From the NCBI RefSeq assembly GCF_902506145.1, contig NZ_LR733520.1, positions 2,401,476 to 2,465,475 of the forward strand: 64,000 bases of DNA. The letters run 5' to 3'. Below the pieces are notes generated by a model. It had not been told where the DNA came from, searched no databases, and saw only the letters and a list, made by a program, of their open reading frames with translations. Positions 39,779-49,517 of this stretch are shown here, piece after piece; position 1 is the stretch's first letter, and the number at the start of each line of letters is the position of its first letter. The stretch is from Burkholderia sp. 8Y. Lineage in GTDB: Bacteria; Pseudomonadota; Gammaproteobacteria; Burkholderiales; Burkholderiaceae. The translations under genes and the position numbers were made by a program.

Positions 39779-41083
39779 ATGACTACACCATTGCCGCTCG
39801 ACCCGATCGAAAAAGCGAGCCGCGACGAACTCGTCGCCTTGCAATTGCAACGCCTGAAATGGACGCTGAAGCACGCCTACGAGAATTCGCCGGTCTATCG
39901 GCGCAAGTTCGACGAAGCGGGCGTGCATCCGGACGAAGTGCAGTCACTCGCCGACCTCGCACGTTTCCCGTTCACGACGAAAAAGGACTTGCGCGACAAT
40001 TATCCGTTCGGCATGTTCGCCGTGCCGCAGGAGCGTGTCGCACGCATTCACGCGTCGTCGGGAACCACGGGAAAGCCGACTGTCGTCGGCTACACGGCGA
40101 ACGACATCGACACGTGGGCGAATCTTGTCGCGCGTTCGATTCGCGCGGCGGGCGCGCGTCGCGGCGACAAAGTGCACGTGAGTTATGGCTACGGCCTGTT
40201 CACCGGCGGCCTCGGCGCCCACTATGGCGCTGAGCGTGCCGGGCTGACCGTCATTCCGTTCGGCGGCGGGCAAACTGAGAAACAGGTGCAGTTCATTCAG
40301 GATTTCCGGCCCGAGATCATCATGGTCACGCCGAGCTACATGCTGTCCATCGCAGATGAACTCGAGCGGCAAGGCGTCGATCCGGCGACCTGTTCGCTGC
40401 GCATCGGCATTTTTGGCGCGGAGCCGTGGACGAACGACATGCGTCGCGCCATCGAGGAACGCATGGGTATCGACGCGGTAGACATCTACGGACTTTCGGA
40501 GGTCATGGGTCCGGGCGTCGCGTCGGAGTGCGCGGAAACGAAAGACGGTCCGACGATCTGGGAAGATCACTTCTACCCCGAAATCATCGATCCCGAGACA
40601 GGCGAAGTCCTGCCCGATGGCGAATTCGGTGAACTGGTGTTCACATCGCTCACGAAAGAAGCGTTGCCGATCATCCGCTATCGCACGCGCGATCTGACGC
40701 GCCTCTTGCCGGGCACCGCGCGCACGATGCGCCGCATGGAGAAGATCACCGGCCGCTCCGACGACATGATGATCGTGCGCGGCGTCAACGTGTTCCCGAC
40801 GCAGATCGAGGAATTGCTGCTCAAGCGTCCGGTGCTGGCGCCGCATTATCAGATCGTGCTGACGAAGGAGGGCCCGCTCGACGTCTTCACGCTCAACTGC
40901 GAGCCGTGTCCGGAATCGGCGCCGGACATCGTCGCGCTCGAAAGCGCGAAAACTGCGCTTGCCTATGACATCAAGGCGCTCATCGGCGTGAGCGCGGTCG
41001 TGAACGTGCTCGCGGTCAATGGCATCGAGCGGTCGGTTGGCAAGGCGCGGCGCGTGGTCGACAAGCGCAATGTAAGACCGTGA
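39779..41083 (+). CDS. paaK: Phenylacetate--CoA ligase PaaK
   Basis: PaaK activates phenylacetate to phenylacetyl-CoA, the first step of the aerobic hybrid pathway. It is 434 residues from ATG 39779 (MTTPLPLD), with AAGGAGA just before it; the in-frame ATG at 39764 adds only MKETP, and that codon region is the ribosome site. The AMP-binding motif HASSGTTGKPTVVGY lies near residue 95, then IYGLSEVMGPGVASEC and YRTRDLTRL. The monooxygenase genes paaABCDE are not in this window. Confidence 0.93.
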   Translation: MTTPLPLDPIEKASRDELVALQLQRLKWTLKHAYENSPVYRRKFDEAGVHPDEVQSLADLARFPFTTKKDLRDNYPFGMFAVPQERVARIHASSGTTGKPTVVGYTANDIDTWANLVARSIRAAGARRGDKVHVSYGYGLFTGGLGAHYGAERAGLTVIPFGGGQTEKQVQFIQDFRPEIIMVTPSYMLSIADELERQGVDPATCSLRIGIFGAEPWTNDMRRAIEERMGIDAVDIYGLSEVMGPGVASECAETKDGPTIWEDHFYPEIIDPETGEVLPDGEFGELVFTSLTKEALPIIRYRTRDLTRLLPGTARTMRRMEKITGRSDDMMIVRGVNVFPTQIEELLLKRPVLAPHYQIVLTKEGPLDVFTLNCEPCPESAPDIVALESAKTALAYDIKALIGVSAVVNVLAVNGIERSVGKARRVVDKRNVRP

Positions 41084-41106
41084 GCGTTCGTCGCGGCCAC
41101 GCCGAA

Positions 41107-42240
41107 TCAGGAATTCGGCATCAGCAACCACATCCGGCCGCCCTGCTTCATGCGTCCGGCTAGATCGCCGGCGTTGTCGCCGAGGCCCCAGAAGTAGTCG
41201 GCGCGCACGCCGCCTTTGATCGCCGTGCCCGTGTCCTGCGCGAACACGAGGCGGTTCATCGGCTGATTACTGAGCGGCCGCGTGGTTTGCAGGAAAACGG
41301 GCGTGCCGAGCGGAATCGCGGAGGGATCGACGGCGATCGAACGTTCGGGCGTGAGCGGCACGCCGAGCGCGCCGACGGGGCCATCGCCCAGGCTCGCGGG
41401 CATCACGTCGTTCGCGGGCATCTCGCGGAAAAACACGAAGCGCGGGTTCACGTCGAGCAGCGCATCGACGCGCGCCGGATTCGCCTTCGCCCAGGCCTTG
41501 ATGCCCTGCATGGTCGCCTGCGCGGGCGTGAGTTCGCCGCGATCGAGCAGTTCCTTGCCGATGGACCGGTACGGCTGGTTGTTCGTCCCGCCGAAACCCA
41601 CGCGCATGACGCTGCCGTCTTCCATCACGATGCGCCCCGATCCCTGCACTTGCAGAAAGAACGCTTCGATCGGGTCGTCCACCCACACGAGTTCGTTGCC
41701 GTTCAACGCGCCCGAGCGTTCGAGCTGCGCGCGCGCCGGCAGCGCGGAACCCGGCTTATAGCGATACGGCCAGCGATACAGCGCGTACTGATACGGACCG
41801 TGGCGCGTGCGCGAACCGCGCAGCAGCGGTTCGTAGTAGCCGGTCACGAGGCCGTCCACCGTGCCATCGGTATTGGCTAGCTGAAACGGCGTGAAATACG
41901 TCTCGAAGAAGTTACGCGCCGCCGACATGTCGAGGTCGTCGAGAGTTTGCGCTGCCGCACACGCCTTCTGCCAGCCGGGCTGGCGCGCCAATCGGCTGCA
42001 GTTCTGCCGCAGCGCGGCGGTCGCTCCTATCAACGTGTCGTCCTGCCAGCCGGGAACCTGCTGCCAGCTCACAGCGGTCAGCCGCGAGGACGCGCGCTGG
42101 CCCGTGGTGATAGGCGTGCCGCCTGCCGTGCCCGGCCCCGGTTTCACGTAACTGCCGCCGCCGCACGAGGCGAGCAGCACAGCCGTTGCAATCGACGCGG
42201 CCCAGGCCGCTCCTCGTGCGGCGCGTGGCGCTAACCGCAT
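41107..42240 (-). CDS. mltA: Membrane-bound lytic murein transglycosylase A, lipoprotein
   Basis: MltA cleaves the MurNAc-GlcNAc bond of peptidoglycan with 1,6-anhydro ring formation from the outer membrane. It is 377 residues from ATG 42240: a signal with lipobox LLAS/C at Cys26, then the MltA domain (VTGYYEPLLRGSR, WVDDPIEAFFLQVQGSGR) and the C-terminal 3D domain with the catalytic Asp in FAQDTGTAIKGGVRADYFWG. An ATG at 42270 could give 10 extra residues. It is divergent from the small ORF at 42269. Confidence 0.93.
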   Translation of the reverse strand: MRLAPRAARGAAWAASIATAVLLASCGGGSYVKPGPGTAGGTPITTGQRASSRLTAVSWQQVPGWQDDTLIGATAALRQNCSRLARQPGWQKACAAAQTLDDLDMSAARNFFETYFTPFQLANTDGTVDGLVTGYYEPLLRGSRTRHGPYQYALYRWPYRYKPGSALPARAQLERSGALNGNELVWVDDPIEAFFLQVQGSGRIVMEDGSVMRVGFGGTNNQPYRSIGKELLDRGELTPAQATMQGIKAWAKANPARVDALLDVNPRFVFFREMPANDVMPASLGDGPVGALGVPLTPERSIAVDPSAIPLGTPVFLQTTRPLSNQPMNRLVFAQDTGTAIKGGVRADYFWGLGDNAGDLAGRMKQGGRMWLLMPNS

Positions 42241-42268
42241 ACAATGCTCGTTCTTGATGGGAACCGCC

Positions 42269-42418
42269 ATGTCTGATCTGTTCGACGAATATCCAATGCT
42301 GATCTTCGCGCTCGAGGCGCTCGTGGCGCTTGGACTACTGATTTTCATCGTCGCGTGGACGGCTTCGGGTAAGAAGAAACACCAGAACCGCGCGAACGAC
42401 CCGGCCAAACGCCGCTGA
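42269..42418 (+). CDS. Small single-pass membrane protein, unknown
   Basis: An ATG reads a 49-residue product: a 9-residue acidic N-terminus (SDLFDEYPM), one strong hydrophobic segment (about residues 11-30, LIFALEALVALGLLIFIVAW) and a basic tail, TASGKKKHQNRANDPAKRR. GGGAA lies 6-7 bases before the ATG. The tail puts the C-terminus inside by the positive-inside rule. It lies between mltA and apaG and is divergent from mltA. It is not in any family I recognise, but the layout is that of a real micro-protein. Confidence 0.6.
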   Translation: MSDLFDEYPMLIFALEALVALGLLIFIVAWTASGKKKHQNRANDPAKRR

Positions 42419-42442
42419 TTGCGCTTGGCCGCGCGCCCGGAC

Positions 42443-42817
42443 TCAGTGCAGCGTGCGCGGCACGTGCAAAGCAAACTCCGCGATGGGCGCTTCGAAGCGT
42501 TCGCCGTCGTCGGCCACGCAGAAATACTCGCCGCGCATGGTGCCGACCGGCGTCGCGATCACGGCCCAGCTCGTATATTCGAACTGCGCGCCCGGCGCAA
42601 GCAGCGGCTGCTGCCCGATCACGCCCAGCCCCTTCACTTCCTGCACGTGATTCTCGCTGTCGGTGATGATCCAGTGGCGCGCAATCAATTGAGCCGTCAC
42701 CTGGCCTGTATTGCGGATCGTCAGCGTGTAGGCGAAAGCGTATTGGCGGTTGTCCGGGTCGGACTGCTCGGGAAGATATCGCGTCTCGACGGACACGGTG
42801 AATTCGTACTGGCTCAT
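42443..42817 (-). CDS. apaG: ApaG domain protein
   Basis: This 124-residue immunoglobulin-like fold protein, often annotated as Co2+/Mg2+ efflux associated though the function is not settled. The family signature is YLPEQSDPDNRQYAFAYTLTI and LARHWIITDSENHVQEVKGLGVIGQQP (split here as ARHWIITDS and VKGLGVIGQQPLL), with FEYTSWAVIATPVGTMRGEY. It is normally near ksgA/apaH; here it is alone, upstream of rpe on the opposite strand. Confidence 0.92.
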   Translation of the reverse strand: MSQYEFTVSVETRYLPEQSDPDNRQYAFAYTLTIRNTGQVTAQLIARHWIITDSENHVQEVKGLGVIGQQPLLAPGAQFEYTSWAVIATPVGTMRGEYFCVADDGERFEAPIAEFALHVPRTLH

Positions 42818-43080
42818 CGTCGTTCCAAGTCAATTCATCGCTGCGCTGCGAAAAACAGCGCGCGGGTGCGCCGCTACTGGTCAGGCATTCTGCTTGATGC
42901 AGCCCGCGCCCGCAACACGGAAACAGGCTGGCCGAGACCATTCTGCGCCGTCAAGCTGGCCGTTCGGCCGACTTACGCCAGCGAAAACGCGGGTTAAAAT
43001 CACGCTTCACACCGTCGGCTGCACGCTTGGCCGCGCGAATCGAGCCTCCTGGTCCCCGCGGCCGCAAACCGGATACGTCC

Positions 43081-43770
43081 ATGGCGCAATTTCACATCGC
43101 TCCCAGCATTCTTTCCGCCGATTTTTCCCGGCTCGGCGAAGAAGTCCGCAACGTCGTCGCTGCCGGAGCCGACTGGATTCACTTCGACGTGATGGACAAC
43201 CATTACGTGCCGAATCTCACGATCGGCCCCATGGTGTGCGAAGCCATTCGCCCGCACACGGAAGTGCCCATCGACGTGCATTTGATGGTTCGGCCGGTGG
43301 ATCGCATCGTGCCCGATTTCGCGAAAGCCGGCGCAAATGTGATCAGCTTTCACCCGGAAGGTTCGGACCACATCGACCGCACGCTTTCGCTGATTCGCGA
43401 CCACGGCTGCAAGGCCGGTCTCGTGTTCAATCCCGCGACGCCGCTCAATTATCTGGATCACGTGATGGACCGGCTCGACCTCGTGCTCATCATGTCGGTG
43501 AATCCGGGCTTCGGCGGCCAGTCGTTCATCCCCGAAGCACTGAACAAGTTGCGCGAGGCGCGCAGCCGCATCGACGCGTACCGCGAGCGCACGGGCCGCG
43601 AAATCCATCTGGAAATCGACGGTGGCGTGAAGGTCGACAACATCGCGGAAATCGCCGCAGCCGGTGCGGACACCTTCGTCGCCGGCTCGGCGATTTTCGG
43701 CAAGCACGATTACAAGCAGGTCATCGACGCCATGCGCGCTGAACTAGCGAAATCGGGAGCGCAGCAATGA
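43081..43770 (+). CDS. rpe: Ribulose-phosphate 3-epimerase
   Basis: Rpe interconverts ribulose 5-phosphate and xylulose 5-phosphate. It is 229 residues from ATG 43081 ([11 protein letters not shown]). TIM-barrel motifs are [39 protein letters not shown] and [11 protein letters not shown], with [11 protein letters not shown] near the C-terminus. A TAAAAT at about 42996 could be its -10. It overlaps gph by ATGA. Confidence 0.95.
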   Translation: MAQFHIAPSILSADFSRLGEEVRNVVAAGADWIHFDVMDNHYVPNLTIGPMVCEAIRPHTEVPIDVHLMVRPVDRIVPDFAKAGANVISFHPEGSDHIDRTLSLIRDHGCKAGLVFNPATPLNYLDHVMDRLDLVLIMSVNPGFGGQSFIPEALNKLREARSRIDAYRERTGREIHLEIDGGVKVDNIAEIAAAGADTFVAGSAIFGKHDYKQVIDAMRAELAKSGAQQ

Positions 43771-44504
43771 GTGAAGCCAGCGCGCCGCCCGCCTTCACGA
43801 ACCGGCCCATTCGCGCCGCGATCATCGACCTCGACGGCACCATGGTCGATACCGCCGACGACTTCGTCGCCGCGCTCAACGGCATGCTCGCGCGCGTCGG
43901 CATTGAGAAGCCTGTCTCGCGCGAGGAAGTCGTGGGTTACATCGGCAAGGGTTCCGAGAACCTGATCCGCAGCGTGCTTGCCGCGCGCCTGCCGCACCCG
44001 CAGGCCACCGCCCAGTTCGACGACGCCCTCGCCACTTACCAGAGCGAATACGCGAAGATCAACGGCAAGCATTCGACGCTCTTCCCCGAAGTGGAGGAAG
44101 GACTGGAGGCCATGCGCGACCTGGGCATCGCGCTCGCGTGCGTGACCAACAAGCCGCATCGCTTCGCGGTGGAATTGCTGTCGCACTTCGGCATCGCGCA
44201 GTACTTCAAGGTCGTTCTCGGCGGCGATTCCGTGCCGCTGAAGAAGCCCGACCCGCTGCCGATGCTCACCGCGTGCGAGCGGCTCGACGTGCTGCCGCGC
44301 GAGACAGTGGCGGTCGGCGATTCCGAAAACGACGCGCTCGCAGGCCGCGCCGCCGGCATGGCGACCCTCACGGTGCCCTACGGTTACAACCATGGGAAAG
44401 CCGTGCAATCGGTGAAGTCCGATGGTATAGTTTCCACGCTGCGCGCAGCGGCTTCTGCAATCGCCGCGACACTCGCGCCGCCGAATACCACACTGACTGA
44501 ATAG
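43767..44504 (+). CDS. gph: Phosphoglycolate phosphatase Gph
   Basis: This 245-residue HAD-superfamily phosphatase removes phosphate from 2-phosphoglycolate. The nucleophile motif is [14 protein letters not shown], then [13 protein letters not shown] (motif II), LKKPDPLP (Lys) and [16 protein letters not shown] (motif IV). The start overlaps rpe by ATGA (43767-43770). The end of the gene may hold the trp promoter (see below), since trpL starts 10 bases later. Confidence 0.95.
   Translation: MSEASAPPAFTNRPIRAAIIDLDGTMVDTADDFVAALNGMLARVGIEKPVSREEVVGYIGKGSENLIRSVLAARLPHPQATAQFDDALATYQSEYAKINGKHSTLFPEVEEGLEAMRDLGIALACVTNKPHRFAVELLSHFGIAQYFKVVLGGDSVPLKKPDPLPMLTACERLDVLPRETVAVGDSENDALAGRAAGMATLTVPYGYNHGKAVQSVKSDGIVSTLRAAASAIAATLAPPNTTLTE
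44426..44431 (+). promoter_or_regulatory. Candidate trp promoter inside the gph 3' end
   Basis: TATAGT preceded by TGG forms an extended -10 (TGGTATAGT). The -35 (GTGCAA at 44403, 17-base spacing) is weak. A start near 44438 would give a leader that includes trpL at 44515. Inferred only. Confidence 0.4.
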
Positions 44505-44514
44505 TCCATCTCTC

Positions 44515-44589
44515 ATGTTTCTCAACAGAAAACGGAGTCTGAGCAGCATCGACCGGGGAGCCTGGCCCTGGCGTCGCTGGTCGCGCTAA
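44515..44589 (+). CDS. trpL: Trp operon leader peptide TrpL
   Basis: A 24-codon ORF ends in GAWPWRRWSR: three Trp codons within six (W17, W19, W22), far above chance for so short an ORF. It starts 10 bases after gph and 336 bases before trpE. Trp-rich leader peptides stall the ribosome when charged tRNA-Trp is low, which sets the fold of the downstream RNA. There is no strong Shine-Dalgarno before the ATG, which lowers certainty. A hairpin immediately follows the stop. Confidence 0.78.
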   Translation: MFLNRKRSLSSIDRGAWPWRRWSR

Positions 44590-44663
44590 CCTCGCCCGAG
44601 GTACGCTGAAGCCACCTTGCGTTGCGTTCCAACTCGCTTCGTCCGCTTCAGCAACCGTTTTTT
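44589..44663 (+). promoter_or_regulatory. trp attenuator region
   Basis: ACCTC/GAGGT (44589-44602) is a tight hairpin directly behind trpL. Then GCTGAAGC (44605-44612) can pair with GCTTCAGC (44645-44652), followed by AACCG and six Ts (44658-44663): a terminator-like arm with a 32-base loop that contains its own small GTTG/CAAC hairpin. The alternative folds and T run fit transcription attenuation before trpE. The rest of the 260 bases up to trpE shows nothing else. Confidence 0.55.
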
Positions 44664-44924
44664 GTTTCGCTGCGCATTCCCGCGCCGTTTCCGTTGATTG
44701 GTCGTACATCGAGCCTTGCTTCGGCATGCAGCGTCATGCGTTGCGCACGCCGCCGCGCAAGGCCCGCTTGCCGCGCAAGCCGCCCGAGTTGCATCGGATT
44801 CATTCGATGCCGCGGGACAACCGCATCGACCGATCATCCGGCAAACACGCCGCTCGCAGCGCCTTAAGCACCTCCCGACGCCGTACTCCGATATAAGGAA
44901 CGCGCGTCGCTCAAGGACCGCAAG

Positions 44925-46421
44925 ATGACCGAACTCGAATTCCAATCGCTGGCGAACGAAGGCTACAACCGCATTCCGCTGATCGCCGAAGCCCTCGCCG
45001 ACCTCGAAACGCCACTCTCGCTTTATCTCAAGCTCGCCCAAAGCGAGCGCAATGGCGCGAACTCCTTCCTGCTGGAATCGGTCGTCGGCGGCGAGCGTTT
45101 CGGGCGCTATTCGTTCATCGGCTTGCCGGCCCGCACGACGGTGCGTGTGCAGAACGGCGTATCGCAAGTCGTCACGGACGGCAACGTCACGGAAACCGAC
45201 GAAGGCGATCCGCTGGCGTTCATCGAACGCTTCCAGAAACGCTTCAAAGTGGCGCTGCGCCCCGGCCTGCCGCGCTTCTGCGGCGGCCTCGCCGGTTATT
45301 TCGGATACGACGCGGTTCGCTATATCGAAAAGAAGCTCGCCGGCACGGCCCCGCGCGACGATCTGAACCTGCCCGACATCCAGTTGCTGCTGACGGAGGA
45401 AGTCGCGGTCATCGACAATCTCGCAGGCAAGCTCTACCTGATCGTCTATGCCGACCCGACGAAACCCGAAGCCTATGCGAAAGCCAAGCATCGTCTGCGC
45501 GAGTTGCGCGGCCGTCTGCGCGCCACGGTCCAGCCGCCGGTGACATCGGCGAGCGTGCGCACGGAGACGTATCGCGAGTTCGCGAAAGAGGACTATCTGA
45601 ACGCCGTCCGGCGCGCGAAAGAGTACATCGCGGCGGGCGAGCTGATGCAGGTACAGGTCGGCCAGCGCCTGACCAAGCCGTTCCGCGACAATCCGCTATC
45701 GCTGTATCGCGCGTTGCGGTCTTTGAATCCGTCGCCGTACATGTACTACTACAACTTCGGCGGCGATGTTCACGTGGTCGGCGCATCGCCCGAGATTCTC
45801 GTGCGTCAGGAAAAGCGCGCCGAGGACCGTATCGTGACCATTCGTCCGCTCGCCGGCACGCGGCCGCGCGGCAATACGCCCGAGCGCGACGCCGAACTCG
45901 CCACCGAATTGCTGAACGATCCGAAGGAAGTCGCCGAGCACGTGATGCTGATCGACCTCGCGCGCAACGACGTCGGCCGTATCGCGGAGACGGGCTCCGT
46001 CGCGGTGACGGACAAGATGATCATCGAAAAGTACTCGCACGTGCAGCACATCGTGAGTTCGGTCGAAGGTCGATTGAAGCCGGGGATGAACAACTTCGAC
46101 GTGCTGCGCGCGACCTTTCCTGCGGGCACGCTTTCGGGCGCGCCGAAGGTCCGCGCGATGGAACTGATCGACGAACTGGAGCCCGTGAAGCGCGGGCTGT
46201 ACGGCGGCGCGGTCGGCTATCTGTCGTTCAGCGGCGAGATGGACCTCGCCATCGCCATTCGCACGGGTCTCATTCACAAGGGCAACCTGTATGTGCAGGC
46301 AGCGGCGGGCGTCGTTGCGGACAGCGTGCCCGAATCCGAATGGCAAGAGACGGAGAACAAGGCGCGCGCCGTGTTGCGCGCGGCCGAGCAAGTGCAAGAC
46401 GGCCTCGACAGCGACTTCTGA
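44925..46421 (+). CDS. trpE: Anthranilate synthase component I TrpE
   Basis: TrpE makes anthranilate from chorismate with ammonia or glutamine nitrogen from TrpG. It is 498 residues: N-terminal LESVVGGERFGRYSFIG holds the Trp-binding LLES-type feedback site; the chorismate domain ends with IRPLAGTRPRG, EHVMLIDLARNDVGR and GTLSGAPKVRAMELIDELEP. It is followed by trpG after 12 bases. Confidence 0.97.
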   Translation: MTELEFQSLANEGYNRIPLIAEALADLETPLSLYLKLAQSERNGANSFLLESVVGGERFGRYSFIGLPARTTVRVQNGVSQVVTDGNVTETDEGDPLAFIERFQKRFKVALRPGLPRFCGGLAGYFGYDAVRYIEKKLAGTAPRDDLNLPDIQLLLTEEVAVIDNLAGKLYLIVYADPTKPEAYAKAKHRLRELRGRLRATVQPPVTSASVRTETYREFAKEDYLNAVRRAKEYIAAGELMQVQVGQRLTKPFRDNPLSLYRALRSLNPSPYMYYYNFGGDVHVVGASPEILVRQEKRAEDRIVTIRPLAGTRPRGNTPERDAELATELLNDPKEVAEHVMLIDLARNDVGRIAETGSVAVTDKMIIEKYSHVQHIVSSVEGRLKPGMNNFDVLRATFPAGTLSGAPKVRAMELIDELEPVKRGLYGGAVGYLSFSGEMDLAIAIRTGLIHKGNLYVQAAAGVVADSVPESEWQETENKARAVLRAAEQVQDGLDSDF

Positions 46422-46433
46422 GGAGACAAGACC

Positions 46434-47018
46434 ATGCTGCTGATGATCGACAACTACGATTCGTTCACCTATAACCTGGTCCAGTACTTCGGCGAACTCG
46501 GCGAGGACGTGCGCACGTATCGCAACGACGAAATCACGCTCGACCAGATCGCGGAACTGCAACCCGAGCGCATCTGCCTTTCGCCGGGCCCGAGCAACCC
46601 GCAGCACGCGGGCATCACGCTCGACGTGCTGCGCGAATTTTCCGGCAAGCTGCCGATTCTCGGGGTCTGTCTCGGCCATCAGGCAATCGGCGAGGCGTTC
46701 GGCGGGCGCGTCGTGCGCGCGCAGACCATCATGCACGGCAAGGTGAGCCAGATCGAGACGGACTGCAAGGGCGTGTTCTCCGACTTACCCAAACACTTCA
46801 ACGTCACGCGCTATCACTCGCTCGCCATCGAGCGCGAGTCCTTGCCTGACTGCCTCGAAGTATCAGCGTGGACGGCTGACGGCGAAATCATGGGCGTGCG
46901 CCACAAGGAACTTGCCGTGGAAGGCGTGCAGTTCCATCCGGAATCCATTCTGTCCGAGCACGGCCACGCGCTGCTCGAAAACTTCGTGAAAAACACGGCG
47001 TCCGGCAAGCGGGCCTGA
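46434..47018 (+). CDS. trpG: Anthranilate synthase component II TrpG (glutamine amidotransferase)
   Basis: TrpG hydrolyses glutamine and passes ammonia to TrpE; in this group the same subunit may serve aminodeoxychorismate synthase. It is 194 residues; the triad is Cys in [10 protein letters not shown], His in VQFHPES and the following Glu. [13 protein letters not shown] is the oxyanion site. It lies 4 bases before trpD. Confidence 0.96.
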   Translation: MLLMIDNYDSFTYNLVQYFGELGEDVRTYRNDEITLDQIAELQPERICLSPGPSNPQHAGITLDVLREFSGKLPILGVCLGHQAIGEAFGGRVVRAQTIMHGKVSQIETDCKGVFSDLPKHFNVTRYHSLAIERESLPDCLEVSAWTADGEIMGVRHKELAVEGVQFHPESILSEHGHALLENFVKNTASGKRA

Positions 47019-47022
47019 GAAC

Positions 47023-48054
47023 ATGACGATCACTCCCCAAGAAGCCCTGCAACGCACCATCGAGCACCGCGAGATCTTCCACGACGAAATGCTGCATCTC
47101 ATGCGCCAGATCATGCGCGCCGAGTTGTCGCCCGTCATGGCCGCCGCGATCATCACCGGCTTGCGCGTGAAGAAGGAAACCATCGGCGAGATCGCGGCGG
47201 CGGCGACCGTCATGCGCGAGTTCGCGAATCACGTCGATGTGGCGGACAACTCCAATTTCGTCGATATCGTCGGCACGGGCGGCGACGGCTCGCATACCTT
47301 CAACATCTCCACGACGTCGATGTTCGTCACGGCCGCAGCCGGCGCGAAAGTCGCGAAGCACGGCAACCGGGGCGTGTCGAGCAAGTCGGGCAGCGCGGAC
47401 GTGCTCGAAGCACTGGGCGTCAACATCGACCTGACGCCGGAACAAGTGGCCGCCTCCATTGCCGAAACGGGCATGGGCTTCATGTTCGCGCCGAACCATC
47501 ATCCGGCCATGAAGAACATTGCGGCCGTGCGGCGCGAACTCGGCGTACGCACCATCTTCAATATTCTCGGGCCGCTGACCAATCCGGCGAGCGCGCCCAA
47601 TCAGCTTCAGGGCGTGTTCCACGAAGACCTCGTCGGCATTCAGGTTCGCGTGATGCAGCGGCTAGGAGCGAAGCACGTGCTCGTCGTGCACGGCAAGGAC
47701 GGCATGGACGAAGTGTCGCTCGGCGCGGCGACGAAAGTCGGCGAACTGAGAAACGGCGAAGTGCGCGAGTACGAAATCCATCCGGAAGACTTCGGCTTGC
47801 AGATGGTCTCGAACCGCTCGCTGAAAGTGCAGGACGCGCAGGAGTCGAAGGCCATGCTCCTCGGCGCGCTGAACAACAAGGCGGGAGTCGCGCGCGAGAT
47901 CGTCATACTTAACGCGGGCGCGGCGCTCTATGCCGCTGACGTCTACGACTCGATCGCCGAGGGCATGGCGGCCGCACGCGAAGCGATCGAGAACGGCGCG
48001 GCGCGCGAGAAGGTCGAGGCCTTGGTACGCTTCACGCAGCAATTCACCAAATAA
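47023..48054 (+). CDS. trpD: Anthranilate phosphoribosyltransferase TrpD
   Basis: TrpD joins anthranilate to PRPP. It is 343 residues; the PRPP loop [15 protein letters not shown] is near residues 85-99, followed by [21 protein letters not shown] and [20 protein letters not shown]. Catalytic and Mg-binding acids (DEVSLG) are present. It is 12 bases before trpC. Confidence 0.97.
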   Translation: MTITPQEALQRTIEHREIFHDEMLHLMRQIMRAELSPVMAAAIITGLRVKKETIGEIAAAATVMREFANHVDVADNSNFVDIVGTGGDGSHTFNISTTSMFVTAAAGAKVAKHGNRGVSSKSGSADVLEALGVNIDLTPEQVAASIAETGMGFMFAPNHHPAMKNIAAVRRELGVRTIFNILGPLTNPASAPNQLQGVFHEDLVGIQVRVMQRLGAKHVLVVHGKDGMDEVSLGAATKVGELRNGEVREYEIHPEDFGLQMVSNRSLKVQDAQESKAMLLGALNNKAGVAREIVILNAGAALYAADVYDSIAEGMAAAREAIENGAAREKVEALVRFTQQFTK

Positions 48055-48065
48055 CGGAATCCATC

Positions 48066-48851
48066 ATGAGCGACATTCTCGACCGCATCATCGCGGTCAA
48101 GCGCGAGGAAGTCCGCGCCGCCGAACAGAGCGCGCCGCTCGAAGAGCTGAAGCTCGAAGCGAGCGCGCGCGATCTGCGCGATTTCGTCGGCGCATTGCGC
48201 GCGAAGCACGCCGCCGGACAAGCGGCAGTGATCGCGGAAGTGAAGAAGGCGAGCCCGTCGAAAGGCGTGCTGCGCGAAGACTTCGTGCCTGCCGAGATCG
48301 CCCGTTCGTACGAAAAAGGCGGCGCCGCGTGCCTCTCCGTGCTCACCGACGTGCAGTTCTTCAAGGGCAGCGTCGCGTATCTGGAAGAAGCGCGCGCCGC
48401 GTGCAGCCTGCCGGTGCTGCGCAAGGACTTCATCGTCGATCCTTACCAGGTGATCGAAGCGCGCGCGATGGGCGCGGACTGCATCTTGCTCATCGCAGCA
48501 GCACTGGAACTCTCGCAGATGCAGGATCTGGAAGCGTACGCGCATTCGCTCGGTCTCGCGGTGCTCGTCGAAGTCCACGACGCCGACGAACTGCGCGACG
48601 CGCTCACGCTCGAGACGCCGCTCATCGGCATCAACAATCGCAATCTGCGCACATTCCAGACGACCATCGACACGACTATCGGCATGCTCGAATCCGTGCC
48701 GGACGACCGTATCGTGGTGACGGAATCGGGCATCCTGTCGCGTCTCGATGTCGAACGGCTGCGCGCCATGCGCGTGGACACCTTCCTCGTCGGCGAGGCG
48801 TTCATGCGTGCCGACGACCCGGGCACTGAACTCGCCCGCATGTTTTTCTAA
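48066..48851 (+). CDS. trpC: Indole-3-glycerol phosphate synthase TrpC
   Basis: TrpC closes the indole ring. It is 261 residues, a TIM barrel with [19 protein letters not shown] (catalytic Lys and Glu), [24 protein letters not shown] and [13 protein letters not shown]. It is a single-domain enzyme, not fused to TrpF; trpF, trpB and trpA are not in the window. A GTG start of the next gene follows after 12 bases. Confidence 0.96.
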   Translation: MSDILDRIIAVKREEVRAAEQSAPLEELKLEASARDLRDFVGALRAKHAAGQAAVIAEVKKASPSKGVLREDFVPAEIARSYEKGGAACLSVLTDVQFFKGSVAYLEEARAACSLPVLRKDFIVDPYQVIEARAMGADCILLIAAALELSQMQDLEAYAHSLGLAVLVEVHDADELRDALTLETPLIGINNRNLRTFQTTIDTTIGMLESVPDDRIVVTESGILSRLDVERLRAMRVDTFLVGEAFMRADDPGTELARMFF

Positions 48852-48863
48852 CCGGACCGCATC

Positions 48864-49517
48864 GTGGGAATCGAACGCGAGATCAAGCTGGCGCTGCCGC
48901 CGTCGCAACATGACGACGTGGCGCGTTTCTTTGACGAGCGCGCCGGCGCGGGCAAGCCGTTCGACCTCGGCAACGTGTACTTCGACACGCCGACGCTCGC
49001 GCTTGCCGAGGCCAAGGCCGCACTGCGCCTGCGCCGCGCGCCGGACGAATGGCTGCAAACCTACAAGACGCTCGGCGAATCCCGGGCGGGCATGCATAGC
49101 CGTCACGAATGGGAGATGCCGGTGAAAGGCGAGGCGCTCGAAATAGACGCGCTCCTCGACGCCTGCGACGACGAACCCGCCCGCGAGGCGCTGAAAGCCG
49201 CCGCGCCGGAACTGATCGCTCTGTTTCGCACGGATTACCGGCGCATCGTGTGGGACGTGGAGTGCGAGGGCGCGAAGATCGAAGTGGCGCTCGATCTCGG
49301 CGAAGTGACGGCGGAAGTCGACGGCGAAACGCGTCGCGCGGAAATCAGCGAACTCGAATTCGAGCTCAAGTCCGGCGACGAACGCGCGCTGGAAATGCTT
49401 TCCGCCGAAGTGCGCGGCGCGTTTCCGGAGCTCGACCCCGAGGATCTGAGCAAGGCGCAGCGCGGCTATCGGCTGCGCGAGCGGCCGCAAAGCAGTATTC
49501 AAGACGCCGAAGCATGA
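48864..49517 (+). CDS. CYTH domain protein (class IV adenylate cyclase / triphosphatase-like)
   Basis: This 217-residue CYTH protein has the N-terminal EXEXK signature (IEREIKLAL), LRLRRAPDEWLQTYKTLGE and the acidic EISELEFELKSGDERALE motif, so it likely binds a triphosphate and divalent metal. Inorganic triphosphatase (ygiF-like) is more likely than cyclase, but substrate is not shown. GTG at 48864 is used; no nearer ATG fits the EXEXK. It follows trpC by 12 bases and overlaps ung by ATGA, so it may share a transcript. Confidence 0.85.
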   Translation: MGIEREIKLALPPSQHDDVARFFDERAGAGKPFDLGNVYFDTPTLALAEAKAALRLRRAPDEWLQTYKTLGESRAGMHSRHEWEMPVKGEALEIDALLDACDDEPAREALKAAAPELIALFRTDYRRIVWDVECEGAKIEVALDLGEVTAEVDGETRRAEISELEFELKSGDERALEMLSAEVRGAFPELDPEDLSKAQRGYRLRERPQSSIQDAEA

